Positions 15,565 through 18,570 of a stretch of 18,570 nt of DNA are shown piece by piece. A program made the position numbers and the translations under genes. The stretch is from an uncultured Burkholderiales bacterium (lineage in GTDB: Bacteria > Pseudomonadota > Gammaproteobacteria > Burkholderiales > Burkholderiaceae_C): the NCBI GenBank assembly GCA_903952885.1, contig CAJBHE010000188.1:1-18570 (forward strand), in the 5' to 3' direction. The notes under the pieces are model-generated. The model did no database searches. It had not been told where the DNA came from and was given only the letters and a program-made list of their open reading frames with translations. Positions within the stretch are counted from its first letter, which is position 1. Each line of letters opens with the position of its first letter.

Positions 15565-18500
15565 TTACGCTGCTTCGCCAGCGCCGTGATCAACTTGAGC
15601 TTCTTCGTCAGAAGATTCTCCAGCTAACTCAGCCGCTTCGGCATCAGCAATGGCGCGGCGCTCGGCGTCGTCCATCGCATCTTTGACCTTGCGTGCTTTG
15701 TGATAGGCCATGCCAGTGCCCGCAGGAATCAGGCGACCGACGATGACGTTCTCTTTCAAGCCGCGCAATTCGTCGCGCTTGCCCATGATGGCCGCTTCGG
15801 TCAACACACGTGTGGTTTCTTGGAAAGAAGCCGCAGAGATGAACGAGTCGGTCGACAAGGAAGCTTTGGTGATACCCAACAACAAGTTGGTGAAAGTCGC
15901 AGGCACTTTGCCATCACGCATCAGCGCTTCGTTGGTGTTCAGAATTTCTGAACGCTCAACTTGTTCGCCAGCGATGTAGTTGGAGTCACCCACGCTGCCG
16001 ACCACGACACGACGCAACATTTGGCGCACGATCACTTCAATGTGCTTGTCGTTGATCTTCACGCCTTGCAAGCGGTAAACGTCCTGCACTTCGTCGACGA
16101 TGTAGCGAGCCAACTCTTCCATGCCGAGCAAACGCAAGATGTCTTGTGGGTCAGCTGGGCCGTCCACAACGCTCTCGCCTTTGTTGACCACTTGGCCTTC
16201 GTGGACCAAGATGTTCTTCTCTTTAGGAATGAGTTCATCCCACACTTTGCCTTCTGGATCCGTGATCTGCAAACGCACCTTGCCTTTGGTTTCTTTACCA
16301 AACGACACAGTTCCGGTCATCTCAGCCAACATGCCCTTGTCTTTGGGTGAGCGAGCTTCGAACAGTTCGGCCACACGTGGCAAACCGCCGGTGATGTCGC
16401 GGGTCTTTTGACCTTCCACAGGGATACGTGCCAAGACTTCGCCTGGGCCCACGTCCATGCCGTCGCGCACTTGCAGCAACGCGCCAATTTGGAAGCCAAT
16501 CGTCACGGGGTGGTCTGTGCCAGGAATCTTCACTTCTTTGCCAGATGCATCGATCAGTTTGACCTGTGGACGAACCACTTTGGTTGCGCCGCGACGTTTC
16601 GGGTCGATCACCACCAAGGTAGACAAGCCAGTGACTTCGTCCATCTGCTTGGCAACCGTGAGGCCTTCTTCGACGTTTTCGAATTGCACCTTACCGGCGA
16701 ATTCAGTGATGATGGGACGAGTCAACGGATCCCAGTTCGCCAAGATCACACCAGCCTTGATGGTTTGATCTGGCTTGATGGCCAAGATTGCACCGTACGG
16801 CACTTTGTGACGCTCACGTTCACGACCATGTTCGTCGTGGATGACGATCTCGCCAGAGCGAGAAATCACCACCAACTCGCCCTTGGTGTTGGACACATAA
16901 CGCATGGTGGCGTTGAATCCAATCACACCGTTCGACTTGGCTTCGACGCTGGACGCGACAGCCGCACGAGACGCTGCACCACCGATGTGGAACGTGCGCA
17001 TGGTCAGCTGTGTACCAGGTTCACCGATGGACTGCGCAGCGATCACGCCGACAGCTTCACCGTTGTTGACCAAACCACCGCGACCCAAGTCACGGCCGTA
17101 ACACATAGCGCACAAGCCGAAGCGTGTTTCGCAATTGAGCGCTGTACGCACTTTGACTTCGTCGACGCCTGCGGCTTCGATTTCATCAATGATGTCTTCG
17201 TCCAACATCACGCCAGCTTTGACCAACACAGCACGTGTTTCAGGGTTGATGATGTCTTCGATGGCCACGCGGCCCAAAACGCGATCGCGCAAGGACTCGA
17301 TCACTTCACCACCTTCAACGATGGCGCGCATCAATTGACCGTTGGTCGTGCCGCAATCGTGTTCAGTGACCACCAAGTCTTGGGTCACGTCGACCAAACG
17401 ACGTGTTAAGTAACCTGAGTTCGCTGTCTTCAACGCCGTGTCGGCCAGACCTTTACGTGCACCGTGGGTGGAAATAAAGTACTGCAACACGTTCAGACCT
17501 TCACGGAAGTTCGCCGTGATGGGGGTCTCAATGATGGAGCCGTCAGGCTTGGCCATCAAACCACGCATACCAGCCAACTGACGTATCTGAGCGGCAGAAC
17601 CGCGAGCGCCAGAATCGGCCATCATGTAGATGGAGTTGAAAGATTCTTGCTCGACTTCTTTGCCGTGGCGGTCGATGGTCTTCTCTTTGCGGAGTTGGTC
17701 CATCATCACCTTAGACACCGCGTCGCCAGCCTTACCCCAGATGTCCACCACCTTGTTGTAACGCTCGCCGGAAGTCACCAAACCGGACACGTATTGCTGC
17801 TCGATGTCTTTGACTTCTTTTTCAGATGCGCTGATGATGGCGCCTTTTTCTGGCGGTACCAACATGTCGTCAATGGCAATCGAGATACCAGCGCGCGTGG
17901 CCAAACGGAAACCGTTTTGCAACAGCTTGTCGGCAAACACGACGGTGTCTTTCAAACCGCACTTACGGAATGACACGTTGATGAGCTTAGAAATTTCTTT
18001 CTTCTTCAACGCCTTGTTGATGTTAGAGAAAGGCAAGCCCTTGGGCAAGATTTCTGACAACAAAGCGCGACCCACAGTCGTATCTACCAAGCTAGTGCTG
18101 GGTGTGAATTCGCCAGTTTCTTTGTCTTTGTTCCACTCGGTCAAACGAACGGCCACTTTGGCAGTCAACTCGACCACGCCAGCGTCCAAAGCGCGCTGCA
18201 CTTCGGTCAAGTTGGCAAACACCAAGCCTTCGCCCTTGCCGTTCACACGGTCACGGGTGGCGTAGTACAAGCCCAACACAACGTCTTGCGAAGGAACGAT
18301 GGAGGGTTCGCCATTGGCAGGGAACAAGATGTTGTTCGAAGCCAGCATCAAGGTACGGGCTTCCATCTGTGCTTCCACCGACAAAGGCACGTGAACGGCC
18401 ATTTGGTCACCGTCGAAGTCGGCGTTGAACGCTGAACAGACAAGTGGGTGCAACTGAATGGCTTTGCCTTCAATCAAGATGGGCTCGAACGCTTGGATGC

Positions 18501-18570
18501 CCAAGCGGTGCAGCGTGGGCGCACGGTTCAACATGACGGGGTGCTCTTTGATCACCTCTTCCAAGATGTC
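15565..18570 (-). CDS. rpoC: RNA polymerase beta' subunit, C-terminal 1001 residues (N-terminus beyond window)
   Basis: The frame is open to the right edge and encodes the final 1001 residues of beta', about 70% of the usual roughly 1400. The catalytic Mg-binding motif NADFDGDQM is at 18400-18426. Downstream are the bridge-helix and trigger-loop regions (LTMRTFHIGGAAS) and the C-terminal zinc site: the first cysteine in EHDCGTTNG, then CETRFGLCAMC with spacing Cx6Cx2C around 17101-17133. The protein ends with an acidic, alanine-rich tail (ESSDEEAQ). RNA polymerase beta' forms the catalytic cleft with beta; rpoB is expected just outside the window to the right. A hairpin terminator follows. 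No damage is seen. Confidence 0.98.
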   Translation of the reverse strand, partial: DILEEVIKEHPVMLNRAPTLHRLGIQAFEPILIEGKAIQLHPLVCSAFNADFDGDQMAVHVPLSVEAQMEARTLMLASNNILFPANGEPSIVPSQDVVLGLYYATRDRVNGKGEGLVFANLTEVQRALDAGVVELTAKVAVRLTEWNKDKETGEFTPSTSLVDTTVGRALLSEILPKGLPFSNINKALKKKEISKLINVSFRKCGLKDTVVFADKLLQNGFRLATRAGISIAIDDMLVPPEKGAIISASEKEVKDIEQQYVSGLVTSGERYNKVVDIWGKAGDAVSKVMMDQLRKEKTIDRHGKEVEQESFNSIYMMADSGARGSAAQIRQLAGMRGLMAKPDGSIIETPITANFREGLNVLQYFISTHGARKGLADTALKTANSGYLTRRLVDVTQDLVVTEHDCGTTNGQLMRAIVEGGEVIESLRDRVLGRVAIEDIINPETRAVLVKAGVMLDEDIIDEIEAAGVDEVKVRTALNCETRFGLCAMCYGRDLGRGGLVNNGEAVGVIAAQSIGEPGTQLTMRTFHIGGAASRAAVASSVEAKSNGVIGFNATMRYVSNTKGELVVISRSGEIVIHDEHGRERERHKVPYGAILAIKPDQTIKAGVILANWDPLTRPIITEFAGKVQFENVEEGLTVAKQMDEVTGLSTLVVIDPKRRGATKVVRPQVKLIDASGKEVKIPGTDHPVTIGFQIGALLQVRDGMDVGPGEVLARIPVEGQKTRDITGGLPRVAELFEARSPKDKGMLAEMTGTVSFGKETKGKVRLQITDPEGKVWDELIPKEKNILVHEGQVVNKGESVVDGPADPQDILRLLGMEELARYIVDEVQDVYRLQGVKINDKHIEVIVRQMLRRVVVGSVGDSNYIAGEQVERSEILNTNEALMRDGKVPATFTNLLLGITKASLSTDSFISAASFQETTRVLTEAAIMGKRDELRGLKENVIVGRLIPAGTGMAYHKARKVKDAMDDAERRAIADAEAAELAGESSDEEAQVDHGAGEAA

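Noticed and set aside
14675..15589. Plus-strand open frame of 304 codons opposite rsmB and the lemA-like gene
   Set aside because: It crosses two real genes and the terminator hairpin, with shadow-like composition and no family motif.
16408..17409. Plus-strand open frame of 333 codons opposite rpoC
   Set aside because: Rich in His, Asp and Thr in the way of an antisense shadow of a conserved gene; no domain, and rpoC is certain on the other strand.
1..18570. Mobile element, prophage, CRISPR array or defence system
   Set aside because: No transposase, integrase, spaced repeats or terminal repeats were seen on either strand; every long stretch is taken by housekeeping genes. The tRNA-Phe shows no nearby attachment-site repeat or integrase.

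Overview
This is a stretch of bacterial chromosome made almost entirely of housekeeping genes. Several things point to a betaproteobacterium of the order Burkholderiales, probably Comamonadaceae. The coding DNA is moderately GC-rich. The protein sequences of HemE, PriA, Rep, DsbD and NtrY have a betaproteobacterial look. The gene order rsmB, DUF4390, ntrY, ntrX is of a kind found in that group. The genus is inference from sequence feel; no search was run. I see no insertion sequence, prophage, CRISPR array or obvious island.

Left part (1-4271): a creatininase-family amidohydrolase runs off the left edge on the minus strand. Divergent from it is a plus-strand run of a DsbD/ScsB-type thiol-disulfide reductase, a small CoA-binding protein that overlaps it by four bases, and hemE (uroporphyrinogen decarboxylase). 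Then comes 347 bases without a convincing gene (4272-4618). It is strikingly AT-rich and carries two perfect DnaA boxes and a 15-base palindrome. It leads into priA.

Middle (4619-10002): priA (primosomal helicase), an AEC-family transporter on the opposite strand, and a Rep-type 3'-5' helicase. Two helicases of replication restart are therefore separated only by the transporter. A strong hairpin (9889-9921) serves as a two-way terminator between rep and a minus-strand tRNA-Phe. That tRNA has two non-canonical A-C oppositions in its stems.

Right part (10035-18570), all on the minus strand and so read right to left: the C-terminal 1001 residues of rpoC, a perfect 12-base-pair terminator hairpin, then a tightly packed cluster of lemA-like gene, rsmB, DUF4390 gene, ntrY and ntrX. 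Neighbours overlap by 4, 44 and 4 bases and the last gap is 21 bases, so translation is probably coupled. NtrX here is a receiver plus Fis-type DNA-binding domain with no AAA+ sigma-54 activation domain.

No clearly new system is evident. The parts most worth checking are the DnaA-box region upstream of priA, the mismatched tRNA-Phe, and the two-component pair with the shortened NtrX.
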